A stretch of 64,000 bases of DNA, from the NCBI GenBank assembly GCA_017534815.1, contig JAFXVS010000046.1, forward strand, positions 1 to 64,000, written 5' to 3'. The notes under the pieces are model-generated. The model was not told where the DNA came from. It made no database searches and was given only the letters and a program-made list of their open reading frames with translations. Numbering within the stretch: the first letter of the stretch is position 1; the number at the start of each line of letters is the position of its first letter. The DNA comes from Bacteroidaceae bacterium (lineage in GTDB: Bacteria > Bacteroidota > Bacteroidia > Bacteroidales > Bacteroidaceae). Both the position numbers and the translations under genes were made by a program. This document shows, piece after piece, positions 27,047 through 36,378 of this stretch.

Positions 27047-27763
27047 TTACAATTCAATTGCGGCCTCTAATGCTAATGTCATCATCTCTGTGAAGGAATT
27101 TTGGCGTTGTTCAGCACTCAGTTCCACATGACTGACAAAGGAGTCGCTGATGGTGAGCAAGCAAGCAGCCCGTTTCCCTAATATGTTTGCATTGTGGAAG
27201 AGGGCAAAACTCTCCATCTCCACACAATCGCTCCCTGTCCGTTCTGCAATGTCTTGCCATGAGCCTTGTGATGGGTCTGAATAGAAGACATCGCTTGAAT
27301 GTACCACGCTCATCTTCAAATCGATGCCCAAGTCTTTGGCTTTCTGTTGAATGACCGCATTCAGCTCGGCATTGGGCTTGATGTACTTGTCGGTCACTCC
27401 GCCTTGCACTCTTGCGAAGGTGGAATCACTAACCGCTGTTTCGGCCAGTGTGACATCCATCACATTGAGCCAATCGCGGTAACTGCCTGCTGAGCCGATG
27501 CGGATGATGTTCTCCACACCATAGAACTTGAACAACTCGTAGGAGTAGATGCCAATGCTGGGCATACCCATACCACTGGCCATCACTGATACAGGCTTAC
27601 CTTTGTAAGTACCTGTATAACCCAGCACATTACGTACTGACGTAACCAATTGAGGGTCGGTCAGGAAGGTCTCTGCAATGAACTTGGCTCTCAGGGGGTC
27701 ACCTGGCATGAGAACTGTTTTGGCGAATGCACCTTCTGGAGCTGATATATGTGGTGTTGCCAT
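27047..27763 (-). CDS. deoD: Purine-nucleoside phosphorylase
   Basis: 238 residues, the size of the hexameric DeoD type. Visible motifs are HISAPEGAFAKTVLMPGDPL at the phosphate and nucleoside site, GMGMPSIGIYSYELF, RIGSAGS, and VEMESFALF with the acidic base-contact residues. It splits purine (deoxy)ribonucleosides with phosphate in the cytoplasm. It has no signal peptide yet lies in an operon of secreted enzymes, with gaps of 11 and 18 bases, which is unexpected. Confidence 0.95.
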   Translation of the reverse strand: MATPHISAPEGAFAKTVLMPGDPLRAKFIAETFLTDPQLVTSVRNVLGYTGTYKGKPVSVMASGMGMPSIGIYSYELFKFYGVENIIRIGSAGSYRDWLNVMDVTLAETAVSDSTFARVQGGVTDKYIKPNAELNAVIQQKAKDLGIDLKMSVVHSSDVFYSDPSQGSWQDIAERTGSDCVEMESFALFHNANILGKRAACLLTISDSFVSHVELSAEQRQNSFTEMMTLALEAAIEL

Positions 27764-27774
27764 ACCTTTATAGT

Positions 27775-30756
27775 TTATTTGACGAGTATCTTGAATGACT
27801 TCCCATTGACGTAAATCATATAGATGCCTGGGGCAAGTCTGTTGTCAATAGGTACTGGGGCACCTGTGACGTTAAAGATTTTGAATGAGTTAGCTCCATC
27901 TACATAAACACGTCCATCCACGATGCGTGGTTTTTGTGAATCGTTCGTCGGATCTGCTGACACATCCTCGATGCCTGTTGGCTCAGAACCACCTTCTTTA
28001 TAAGTGGCAATGGCAATCCAACCCACTTTTTCATGATAAGCTGCATCTTCTGTGTCTCTGGATACGGTAGTCCCTTCCACCGTCAAATCTCGGTCGAGAA
28101 TACGTTTCAACTTGAATCCAGTTGTCCAAGTGGCGCCATCTCCTGTTTCTTCCACATTGGTGCGGCGTAGCATGCTTACTGCAGGGTAATTGTTGGTCTG
28201 CAATGCTGTCAGAAGGGTGGGTTGGTAGAGGCGGAGCTTCTCCATCTTGGTGGTTTGGGCAGTTTCGTCAAATGTTGGAGCATATAAGTAATTCAAATGT
28301 GTGGAGCTTCCATAGATATCTTCATCAATACCTTGGCCTGCCGCAATCATGATGCCGTTCTCTTCATCCATCATGCCGATACCAGGGGTGATGGCCATAT
28401 AACAAACTGTTTGAACACGGCCAACTTTTGATGTTGATCCAGCATCTGGATAGATGATGAATTTAAAACCAGTGTTGGTGATGTCAAAGACTCTGGTGCA
28501 ATAGGTGTAAGAGGATGAGGTCGGCTTACGGATTTCTGTCAGGACGATAGGAGTCACACCTTCTGGAAATGGCTGCTGGAATGTTACTTCCGTCACATCC
28601 GTCCATTTGTTCGATGAGGCGGTGTTGGCGTCAACGGCTCCCACTTCACAATCCAGTTCTCCATATTTGTAATTACCTATAGGATGAACAATGAATGGCA
28701 GTTCCTCATTGGTGGAGATAGAGCCAGTGTTGTTTACCCAAGGGATTAATTTAAATTTGAATTGGTTGGCAGAATAGTCTCCTGAAACATAATTTCCTGC
28801 GTAGAATCGAGAGTTCTGGCTGGTCATGGAGCCCAAGAATATGCAGATGTCTGAGGAGTTCTTCACATTGAGCGTAGTGCTGAACTTGAGCTCGATTTCC
28901 TCAGTGGATGAGATGGTGGACGTACCATATTGGAACTGCTCTGTACCCTGCGATGGTGCTATGTCAACGGTGACTTCGTTGCTGTATCGCGTTGTTCCAT
29001 CTGCATCCGCATCACAGATTCTGTACATGACGGCACCCGAGAGTTCACTCGCATCATCAGTATAGGTGAGGGTTCCATCCTCATGTATGCCAATATTTCC
29101 CAATGTTGAATATCTGCTGCTGTCTGCTACTTTTCTCTGTATGCGGATAGCGTTACTTTGCTTGGAGTTTTTGTGTACCCATGTCAGTGTGACTTGCTTG
29201 GCGGCGATATTGTATGTAGCCGTGAGGTCAGTTGGCTCTTTGTATGTCCAGGGCATCCAAGCTTCGTTCTCATCGTCATAGGCAAAGCCTGATTTGTATG
29301 TGCCAAGCACTTCGGCAGCTTTTGTTGGTGCACCGTTTGTCCATATCTCACGTTTTCCTTCTACTGCGTTATAGACAGCAAGACGCTCCAGCCATTTCTC
29401 ATTGTCTGCTCTCTTCAGGACATCTCTTAGCCATTCACCATTCTTCTGTTGGTCATTGCCGCTTCCCCATGAGTACCAACCTCCATCTGTACTGAAGCCT
29501 CCTTCAGTCGTCCAGTTCGCACCATTATTCCACTCTGTGGCCCATACTGGAAGACCTTTTTCATTGTAAGAAATCGCTGCATCGTGCAGAGCCTTGAGAC
29601 GTGAGATACATCCTGCAGGATCTGTTCCACCAACATAATAGTGGGTGGCTATAAAATCCACACGGACATTGTTCTCTTTACACCAGTTTAAGTATTCAGT
29701 AACCCAACCAGTCTTTGGATTACAGCAGGCGAATGTACCGATACGCATACCGCTGTAAAGGAAATCTTTCGCCACATTGATGAGCGGGTAGTCGCCATGC
29801 TTTTCCCTTGGATTGTCAGGAATCTCTTTGATGTATGTATAGACTTCTTTGTTACCAGTTTCGTTATCTGGCTCATTCTGTCCGAGGATATGTGTGTTGG
29901 TGTTGTTTAAAGCATTGATATTATTCCACGATTCCCATGCTCCTTTATAGCCTTCGCCATTAGAGACTCCTGCCTCGTGGTGACGCTGTGGAACATACTC
30001 TGCATTGTCGCGCAGGCTGTTACCTGCTCCCCAGTCGTAAAACCAAGATGCATTGGTGAGATTGATGAGTTGGTCATCGCGTGCATCACTCATACCTAAT
30101 TTTCCAGGCCATTGCCAACGGAAAATACGGAAGAAACCCACCTTGTCTGCCAGGAACGCACCTTTGCCATTCCCTTCTTGGGTCAAATCGACTAAACGGT
30201 CTTCGCTGTTTGCGATGAAGCAGTGGCTATAACCTGAACCGTCAATGTTGTTGGCCATTGTCACCATATAGCCACGTTTAAGCTTAAAGGAACGGATGGG
30301 GAAACTGCCATCAGACTTGGTGTAACGTGTTGCCTTGTTATACTGTGTCTCCTCGCCAGTGAAGCCGTCGCCGCTGTAGGTCGTGAGAGGGTAGAAGTCT
30401 GTGCCGTCAGGATTCTTTGTGTCGCTGTGGGGCAATACAATGGCGCCATGACGATAAATGCTGACGCGGCAGTTAGTGTTATTCACCAGTGCAACACCAT
30501 TGAATGTCACCTTGACAAGGTAATTGCTGATAACCTCTGAAGGACGTATGTTCTCAAACACGACTGCAGCATCTGGGTTTTGGATGTCGATGGTGGCAGC
30601 CGTTGAGAATGGTTGTGTGCTAGTGATGACATAGTCAATAGCTTCTGTGAGAACAACATTGGTTGTACATTGTGTTACTCTTTGTGTTTTGTTTGCGGCA
30701 TGAATGCTCAGCGCAAATCCGAATAGTAACGCTAAAGTTAAATTCTTCAGTTTCAT
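27775..30756 (-). CDS. Secreted GH128-like endo-beta-1,3-glucanase with T9SS-type tail
   Basis: 993 residues. After a signal peptide and a beta-rich N-terminal domain, a TIM-barrel glycosidase spans about 215-480. NEPD places a candidate acid/base at E295 and TEWN a candidate nucleophile at E408; ASWFYDWG before them is typical of the GH128 (Asl1-like) core. An Fn3-like domain (about 505-605), a beta-sandwich region and a T9SS-like C-terminus (SFKIFNVTGAPVPIDNRLAP, then FKILVK) follow. GH128 enzymes cut beta-1,3-glucan, as in fungal or cereal cell walls. The family is assigned by motif and architecture; substrate is inferred. Confidence 0.85.
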   Translation of the reverse strand: MKLKNLTLALLFGFALSIHAANKTQRVTQCTTNVVLTEAIDYVITSTQPFSTAATIDIQNPDAAVVFENIRPSEVISNYLVKVTFNGVALVNNTNCRVSIYRHGAIVLPHSDTKNPDGTDFYPLTTYSGDGFTGEETQYNKATRYTKSDGSFPIRSFKLKRGYMVTMANNIDGSGYSHCFIANSEDRLVDLTQEGNGKGAFLADKVGFFRIFRWQWPGKLGMSDARDDQLINLTNASWFYDWGAGNSLRDNAEYVPQRHHEAGVSNGEGYKGAWESWNNINALNNTNTHILGQNEPDNETGNKEVYTYIKEIPDNPREKHGDYPLINVAKDFLYSGMRIGTFACCNPKTGWVTEYLNWCKENNVRVDFIATHYYVGGTDPAGCISRLKALHDAAISYNEKGLPVWATEWNNGANWTTEGGFSTDGGWYSWGSGNDQQKNGEWLRDVLKRADNEKWLERLAVYNAVEGKREIWTNGAPTKAAEVLGTYKSGFAYDDENEAWMPWTYKEPTDLTATYNIAAKQVTLTWVHKNSKQSNAIRIQRKVADSSRYSTLGNIGIHEDGTLTYTDDASELSGAVMYRICDADADGTTRYSNEVTVDIAPSQGTEQFQYGTSTISSTEEIELKFSTTLNVKNSSDICIFLGSMTSQNSRFYAGNYVSGDYSANQFKFKLIPWVNNTGSISTNEELPFIVHPIGNYKYGELDCEVGAVDANTASSNKWTDVTEVTFQQPFPEGVTPIVLTEIRKPTSSSYTYCTRVFDITNTGFKFIIYPDAGSTSKVGRVQTVCYMAITPGIGMMDEENGIMIAAGQGIDEDIYGSSTHLNYLYAPTFDETAQTTKMEKLRLYQPTLLTALQTNNYPAVSMLRRTNVEETGDGATWTTGFKLKRILDRDLTVEGTTVSRDTEDAAYHEKVGWIAIATYKEGGSEPTGIEDVSADPTNDSQKPRIVDGRVYVDGANSFKIFNVTGAPVPIDNRLAPGIYMIYVNGKSFKILVK

Positions 30757-30783
30757 AGGTATAATGTTTTTAGTTAATATCCT

Positions 30784-32127
30784 TTATTTGGTTGTGTAGA
30801 AATCTGTGATGCGCTGTATGGCTCTGGTACACACAGGACAAAAATCCTCCACCTCATTGATCTTCATGCGGCATTCCTGGGCAGGACGATAACACCCCTT
30901 GCTCTGATAGCCAGCGCCTTCGAACACCCCGACCACTTGGGTGGCTTTGTTGAGAGCCTCCATTGCTTTAGGGTCGTTCTTATTGACCATCCTGTAGTTG
31001 GGAACTTTAGGGTCGAGTGGGGTAGGGATGAGCTGCTTCTTGGGCATCAGGTCTGCCCACTTCGAACCAAAATCCTTGAGGGTGGTGATGTTGGGCTCCC
31101 AAGGTTCCGTATCTGCAGGATACCACTCAGAGTCCATATCATCATAGGCATATTCATCAGCAAGACCGCCATAACTGTGTCCGAACTCATGCACCAGCAC
31201 CTCTTTGAAGGTCGGGTGGTCGCTGGTGAAACACGTCACTTGATTGTAAACGCCACCACCACCGTAAGTGTCTGAGTTGATCATCACCAAGATGTGCTCA
31301 AAAGGTACACCTGACAAGAGGTCGTATATCTTGTGCATCTCTTGTGTCATGAGATAACGGTCTGTGTAGAATGTGTCGTAATGGCTGCCTGCAGCGCTGG
31401 TGTGCCAGATGCCGTTGTGGGGAATGCTGGGACCACTCTCTTCTGAAGGTGCTGCCACAGCCACCACGTTGAAACGCTCCTTCAGCGACTTGAATGGCTC
31501 CCTTGCGAACAAAGCTTCCACCACTCTGTCACAGTCGTGGTAGAATTTGCCCATCTGCGCAGTTGTGTAGCCTTCGGCCACAATGGCGAGGTCAACACAA
31601 TCGGTGATGTCCCCTCCTTGTTGCCCTTTCCAGACATAATAGAACGGGATTCCGTTTTCACCAATCTTTCTGATGAGGATATCCTTCGGGTCAACCGTGT
31701 GGGTCATTTCAGTGGTCACCACACGATGGTTGTTGGTCAGGGTGATGGTCACATCTACAGGTTTCTTGGGACATGGTACATTGTAAGATGTCTCAAACGC
31801 CTTGTCCACCTTCTTGGCCTCGTCATATTGCAACCACTCCTGAAACAGCGTGGAGAAGGTGGTCACGTAGATAACCTCTTGGGTGGCGTGATCTTTCATT
31901 GTCAGTTGTCCATTCCCATTCAGGAATTTCTCCGCAAGCCGGCTCTTTCTTCCAGCCCATCTGTCCTGCTTTTTCAGTTCTTGCAGATAGATGTGCTGCT
32001 CCTTCACATTGCCGGCAAAGATATAGTCCAGACGCAATGTGGCATCCTCAAAATATTCTTCAAAGGATTGTGCATGCAGAGTTTGCATACAGCAGAAAGT
32101 TAGTATGAAGGCAATGTATAGTTTCAT
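30784..32127 (-). CDS. Secreted M64-family metallopeptidase
   Basis: 447 residues with a signal peptide. The zinc site is HEFGH at 313-317 followed by SYGGLADEYAY, as in the IgA-peptidase M64 family; CVDLAIVAEGYT is the family entry into the catalytic domain. A C-terminal CRPAQECRM and FCPVCTRAI suggest disulfides. A beta-rich domain (1 to about 170) precedes it. M64 peptidases include an IgA-cleaving enzyme of a gut bacterium, but many Bacteroidota homologues have unknown substrates. It is the first gene of the secretome operon, with a promoter at 32159-32167. Confidence 0.92.
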   Translation of the reverse strand: MKLYIAFILTFCCMQTLHAQSFEEYFEDATLRLDYIFAGNVKEQHIYLQELKKQDRWAGRKSRLAEKFLNGNGQLTMKDHATQEVIYVTTFSTLFQEWLQYDEAKKVDKAFETSYNVPCPKKPVDVTITLTNNHRVVTTEMTHTVDPKDILIRKIGENGIPFYYVWKGQQGGDITDCVDLAIVAEGYTTAQMGKFYHDCDRVVEALFAREPFKSLKERFNVVAVAAPSEESGPSIPHNGIWHTSAAGSHYDTFYTDRYLMTQEMHKIYDLLSGVPFEHILVMINSDTYGGGGVYNQVTCFTSDHPTFKEVLVHEFGHSYGGLADEYAYDDMDSEWYPADTEPWEPNITTLKDFGSKWADLMPKKQLIPTPLDPKVPNYRMVNKNDPKAMEALNKATQVVGVFEGAGYQSKGCYRPAQECRMKINEVEDFCPVCTRAIQRITDFYTTK

Positions 32128-32158
32128 AGGTTAGCCCATCTCTGGGTGTTGTTCGGGT

Positions 32159-32167
32159 ACAAAGGTA
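32159..32167 (-). promoter_or_regulatory. -7 box of the secretome operon
   Basis: Minus strand TACCTTTGT, 31 bases before the M64 gene. A 16-bp inverted repeat begins five bases upstream and covers the -33 region. Confidence 0.7.
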
Positions 32168-32172
32168 AGTAA

Positions 32173-32223
32173 AATAAATGATGTGAAAGAATATTTGGCG
32201 AAAAATTTTTCACATCATTTATT
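32173..32223. repeat. 16-bp perfect inverted repeat upstream of the secretome operon
   Basis: AATAAATGATGTGAAA (32173-32188) is exactly inverted at 32208-32223, with a 19-base loop. It lies between the uvrA stop and the -7 box of the M64 gene. It could end the uvrA transcript, or act as an operator over the -33 region; it has no strong run of Ts. Confidence 0.75.
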
Positions 32224-32268
32224 ATTTAGGCCATTATGGACGATTTATTACCTTTCTTTTGGGGTATA

Positions 32269-35094
32269 TCACCGCATTTTGTCCTGCAGGAACTGCCCCG
32301 TATAACTGTAGGCGCACTTGGCGACTTCTTCTGGCGTACCTGTCACCACCACGTTGCCGCCTGCCTGTCCACCTTCTGGACCAAGGTCGATGATGTGGTC
32401 AGCACATTTGATGATGTCCATGTTGTGCTCGATGATGAGGATGGTGTGTCCTCTTGCTATTAGGGCATTGAAGGCGTCCAGCAACTTCCTGATGTCATGA
32501 AAGTGCAGACCCGTGGTGGGTTCGTCGAAGATGAAGAGGGTGGGGGTAGCTCGTTCCTGACTTAGGTAATAGGCTAACTTGATGCGTTGGTTCTCACCAC
32601 CCGACAACGTGGAGGATGGCTGTCCCAATTTGATGTACCCCAATCCTACATCTTGCAGCGGTTTCATCTTCTCCACAATCTTCTTCTGCTGATGTCTGCT
32701 GAAGAACTCAACCGCTTGATTGATGGTCATTTCCATCATCTCATAGGCGTTCATGCCCTGATACCTCACTTCCAGAATATCACTCTTGAAGCGTTTGCCG
32801 TGACAGGCTTCACATTCTAATGTCAGGTCATTCATGAACTGCATCTCCACCGTCACCGTTCCTTCTCCCTTGCATTCTTCACATCGTCCACCTTCGGCAT
32901 TGAAGGAGAAGTAGGCTGGGGTGTAGCCCATCTGCTTGGACAACTGTTGATTGGCCAGCAATTTACGAATCTCGTCCCAGGCGCCAATATAGGTCACGGG
33001 ATTGGAACGTGAAGAGGTGCCGATGGGGTTCTGGTTCACGAAGTCCACGTGTTGAATCATGTTCATGTCGCCTTCCAACCCAGAAAACGAACCAGGCTTC
33101 TCTGCACTCTCTCCCAGATGCCGCTTCATGGCGAGATAGAGGATGTCTCTCACCAACGACGATTTGCCGCTTCCAGACACGCCTGTCACACAGGTCATCA
33201 CGTTCAACGGGAACTTCACGTCGATGCCTTTCAGGTTGTTCGCACGGGCATTCTTCACCATGATATAGTTGTTCCAAGGTCTTCGGCTTTCTGGTAAGGC
33301 GATGGTTTCCCTGCCTGTCAGATAGTCAATGGTATGGGAGGCTATTCCGTCCTTTTCATTGATTTCATCCATGCTCCCAGCATACATCACCTCTCCTCCC
33401 AATCTGCCAGCATCAGGTCCCAGATCGATGAGATAGTCTGCTGCCCGCATGATTTCTTCGTCATGTTCCACCACAATCACCGTATTGCCCAACTGCTGCA
33501 ACTGCCTCAGCACATGGATGAGCCGTTGTGTGTCCCTCGAATGCAAGCCGATGCTGGGCTCGTCCAGAATGTACATGCTGCCCACCAACGAAGAACCCAA
33601 ACTTGTGGCAAGGTTGATGCGCTGACTCTCGCCGCCCGACAGCGAATTGCTCAGTCGTGACAGGGTCAGGTAACTCAGTCCCACATCCACCAAGAACTTC
33701 AGTCGGCTACGAATCTCCACCAGCAGTCGCTGGGCAATCTTCGCCTCGTGTTCCGTCACCCTCAACGTGCGGAAGAACTCGCTCAGTTCGTTGATGGACA
33801 GTTCACAAAGGTCGGTGATGCTCTTGCCGCCAATCTTCACATATTCAGCCTCTTTTTTCAGCCTCCTTCCATGACAAGTCGGACACACCGCCTTGCCCCT
33901 GTAGCGTGCCAGCATCACCCGATATTGAATCTTGTATTGGTTCTCCCTTAACATGCGGAAAAACTCGTCGATGCAGATGGAGCGGTTGCCCCATTCGTTC
34001 TCCTCATAGACCCCATGCCAAAGCACCTCCTTCTGACGTTCGGTCAGTTGACTGTAAGGCGTGAACACAGGGAAGTCCTCATACTTTTCAGCTCGCCTCA
34101 CAAACTCCTTCTTCCACTCCGACATCTTGTCTCCTTTCCAACACACGACAGCTCCGTCATATACGGATAACTCTGGGTCAGGAATGACCAGACTCTCGTC
34201 AATGCCGATAATCTTTCCATACCCTTCACATTCAGGGCAGGCACCCACAGGTGAGTTGAATGAAAACATCTGATCCGTAGGCTCCTCAAACTCCATTCCG
34301 TCTGCCTCAAACTTCAGCGAGAATTCCCGTTCCGTCCCGTCCTCAAATCGCAGGATGCAATGTCCATCTCCCTCATACAGCGCCGTATTGGCCGAATCTA
34401 CCAGTCTGTTCACCGTCGCCTTCTCATTCGCCACCTTCAATCGGTCAATCACCAACCTCGCTCCTTTTGTCTCGATTTCCGCTCCATCCGCTATCACCTC
34501 CGTTATCCTCACCACTTCTCCTCCCACTTCCACTCGCTGATATCCGCTCTTATAACACACCTCCAACTGCTCCTTCATCGTCCTTCCATTCCTCACCACC
34601 AGCGGCGTCATCACCATCATCTTCATCCCCTCCTCATGTTCCAGCATGCAAGCGATGATGTCATCCGTCGTGTTTTTCTTCACCTCCTGACCGCTGACAG
34701 GCGAGTAAGTCCGTCCAATCCTCGCATACAGCATCCTCAGATAGTCATAAATCTCCGTGCTTGTTCCCACCGTCGAACGTGGGTTTCTGCTGCTCACCTT
34801 CTGTTCAATGGCAATCGCAGGAGAGATGCCCTCGATGAAGTCGCATTCAGGCTTCTTCAGACGCCCCAAGAACTGCCGTGCATACGTTGACAGACTCTCC
34901 ACATACCGCCTTTGGCCTTCTGCATACAGCGTGTCGAACGCCAACGACGACTTGCCGCTGCCGCTCACACCTGTGATGACCACAAACTGATTATGTGGTA
35001 TCTTCACATCGATGTTTTTCAGGTTGTTCACCCTTGCGCCTCTCACACTGATGAAATCCTTCAGGTCAGCGCTTTTCTTCTCAATCTTTTTCAT
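32269..35094 (-). CDS. uvrA: Excinuclease ABC subunit A
   Basis: 941 residues, full length. Two ABC ATPase halves each show GVSGSGKSS; signatures are NSLSGGESQRI and STLSGGENQRI. Zinc modules are CPTCHGRRL, and CEECKGEG with CEACHGKRF. UvrA finds bulky DNA lesions and loads UvrB in nucleotide excision repair. Single gene. The -7 box at 35104-35112 is only nine bases before the ATG, so the mRNA leader must be very short. Confidence 0.98.
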   Translation of the reverse strand: MKKIEKKSADLKDFISVRGARVNNLKNIDVKIPHNQFVVITGVSGSGKSSLAFDTLYAEGQRRYVESLSTYARQFLGRLKKPECDFIEGISPAIAIEQKVSSRNPRSTVGTSTEIYDYLRMLYARIGRTYSPVSGQEVKKNTTDDIIACMLEHEEGMKMMVMTPLVVRNGRTMKEQLEVCYKSGYQRVEVGGEVVRITEVIADGAEIETKGARLVIDRLKVANEKATVNRLVDSANTALYEGDGHCILRFEDGTEREFSLKFEADGMEFEEPTDQMFSFNSPVGACPECEGYGKIIGIDESLVIPDPELSVYDGAVVCWKGDKMSEWKKEFVRRAEKYEDFPVFTPYSQLTERQKEVLWHGVYEENEWGNRSICIDEFFRMLRENQYKIQYRVMLARYRGKAVCPTCHGRRLKKEAEYVKIGGKSITDLCELSINELSEFFRTLRVTEHEAKIAQRLLVEIRSRLKFLVDVGLSYLTLSRLSNSLSGGESQRINLATSLGSSLVGSMYILDEPSIGLHSRDTQRLIHVLRQLQQLGNTVIVVEHDEEIMRAADYLIDLGPDAGRLGGEVMYAGSMDEINEKDGIASHTIDYLTGRETIALPESRRPWNNYIMVKNARANNLKGIDVKFPLNVMTCVTGVSGSGKSSLVRDILYLAMKRHLGESAEKPGSFSGLEGDMNMIQHVDFVNQNPIGTSSRSNPVTYIGAWDEIRKLLANQQLSKQMGYTPAYFSFNAEGGRCEECKGEGTVTVEMQFMNDLTLECEACHGKRFKSDILEVRYQGMNAYEMMEMTINQAVEFFSRHQQKKIVEKMKPLQDVGLGYIKLGQPSSTLSGGENQRIKLAYYLSQERATPTLFIFDEPTTGLHFHDIRKLLDAFNALIARGHTILIIEHNMDIIKCADHIIDLGPEGGQAGGNVVVTGTPEEVAKCAYSYTGQFLQDKMR

Positions 35095-35103
35095 AAATCG
35101 GCC

Positions 35104-35112
35104 ACAAAGTTA
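35104..35112 (-). promoter_or_regulatory. -7 box of uvrA
   Basis: Minus strand TAACTTTGT; nine bases separate it from the ATG, leaving a leader of only a few bases or none. Confidence 0.7.
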
Positions 35113-35175
35113 AGAAAAAAACAAGTGTTTCAGCGTTTTTTCCATAGAAAGATGTTGTGAGTGAATATTTTTTCT

Positions 35176-35183
35176 TACATTTG
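35176..35183 (+). promoter_or_regulatory. -7 box of the YiiX-like gene
   Basis: TACATTTG fits TAnnTTTG and is eight bases before the ATG at 35192, which suggests a near-leaderless mRNA. Confidence 0.6.
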
Positions 35184-35191
35184 ACCCCGAT

Positions 35192-35818
35192 ATGGTAAAG
35201 TTGGCAGAACTTCTCCTTCCCTTGGCGTTGCTTTTGAGTGCGTGCGCAGAACGTCACGAGACAGTGGTGATCACGGGACATGAAGCCTTTCGTGAAGGTG
35301 ACCTCGTCTTCCGATGTGGCTCAGGAGCGGAGAGCCGGGTGGTGACAGAAGCCAGTAGCTCCACATACTCCCACATCGGCATCCTCCATTATGACTCGCT
35401 GACCGCCCAATGGATGGTCGTTCATGCTGTGCCTGGAGAGACAGAAGGCGATGAACCCGAATACCTCAAGAGCGAGTCCATCGAGACATTCTATGCTGCC
35501 GACAGAGCCTTTCGAGGAGCCTGGGCAAGAGTGGATTGTGCTGACAGCATCGCAGCGGCAGCAGCCCAATATGCCTTGCAGAAGGTGGCAGAACGGGTGG
35601 AGTTCGACAACGACTACCAAATCTCCGACACCACGTTGCTCTACTGCACCGAACTCGTCTGGCAGGCCTACCTCCATCAGGGCATCGACCTCAGCGACCA
35701 GCAGCGCCATGAATTGCCGATGTTCGTGTGCAAGGACGGTGAATGCATCTTCCCCTCCGATGTTGAGAATAGTACCAAAATCATATATGTTAAACCCTTT
35801 AAAACAAAAGAACAATGA
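35192..35818 (+). CDS. YiiX/YebB-like permuted papain-fold amidase, lipoprotein
   Basis: 208 residues. The lipoprotein signal is MVKLAELLLPLALLLSAC. The permuted NlpC/P60-like fold has its catalytic histidine in YSHIGIL and its cysteine in LLYCTELVWQAY, as in the YiiX family (peptidase clan C92). Such enzymes are thought to cut amide or ester bonds in envelope peptides or lipids; the exact substrate is unknown. The gene overlaps the DUF4878 lipoprotein gene by four bases (ATGA). It diverges from uvrA. Confidence 0.88.
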   Translation: MVKLAELLLPLALLLSACAERHETVVITGHEAFREGDLVFRCGSGAESRVVTEASSSTYSHIGILHYDSLTAQWMVVHAVPGETEGDEPEYLKSESIETFYAADRAFRGAWARVDCADSIAAAAAQYALQKVAERVEFDNDYQISDTTLLYCTELVWQAYLHQGIDLSDQQRHELPMFVCKDGECIFPSDVENSTKIIYVKPFKTKEQ

Positions 35819-36207
35819 AAAAGATTCTTTCAATTCTGAGCATTGCGCTCGTGGCATTGGCATTCGTGTCATGTAACAAGAACACTCCAGAAGGTGTCAT
35901 CGAAGAGTACGTAGCCTGCATGCAGAAGGGACAGTATGAGGAAGCCCTCAACCTCTTCTACTTCAAGAAGGCGCTCACAGACAACGACAGACAGCAGTAT
36001 GCTTCTTTGCTGCGCGACAAGGTGGGCAAGGAAATCGACAAGAAAGGTGGCATCACAGGCGTGGAAATCACGAAGGTGGATTTGGCAGAAGACGGCAACA
36101 CCGCTAATGCTGAGTACGTGCTGAAGTATGGTGACGGCTCCACCAAGGACGAGAAAGCCAAACTCCTCAAGGTCGATGGCAAGTGGAAAATGGACTCAGG
36201 CAAGTAA
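35815..36207 (+). CDS. DUF4878-type small lipoprotein
   Basis: 130 residues. The lipobox AFVSC gives cysteine 20. The rest is a cystatin/NTF2-like alpha-beta domain with TPEGVIEEYVACMQKGQYEE and ends KLLKVDGKWKMDSGK, the pattern of DUF4878 proteins. Function is unknown. It is coupled to the YiiX-like gene by a four-base overlap and followed by a terminator. Confidence 0.88.
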   Translation: MKKILSILSIALVALAFVSCNKNTPEGVIEEYVACMQKGQYEEALNLFYFKKALTDNDRQQYASLLRDKVGKEIDKKGGITGVEITKVDLAEDGNTANAEYVLKYGDGSTKDEKAKLLKVDGKWKMDSGK

Positions 36208-36230
36208 CCGCTCCATTCATGAAAGTCACA

Positions 36231-36266
36231 GAGGATATGCCGCAAGGTGCATCCTCTTTCTTTTTT
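36231..36266 (+). terminator. Terminator of the YiiX-DUF4878 operon
   Basis: GAGGAT pairs with ATCCTC, with further wobble pairs and a GCAA tetraloop, followed by ctttctttttt. Confidence 0.8.
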
Positions 36267-36378
36267 ATATAAATAATGTGGAAATTAAAAACACGTGGAG
36301 CGATTAAACCTTTTGGTGTGTGCTCTGTCAAAAAAGCAGTTATAACTATTTTTTTACTATTTTATTTATTAATTCAAC

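Noticed and set aside
36261..36280. Shared AT-rich motif TATATAAATAATGTG at about 36266, 46499 and (variant) 16545
   Set aside because: All copies lie near terminators, but an AT-rich 15-mer is expected to recur by chance in 64 kb, so no meaning is claimed.
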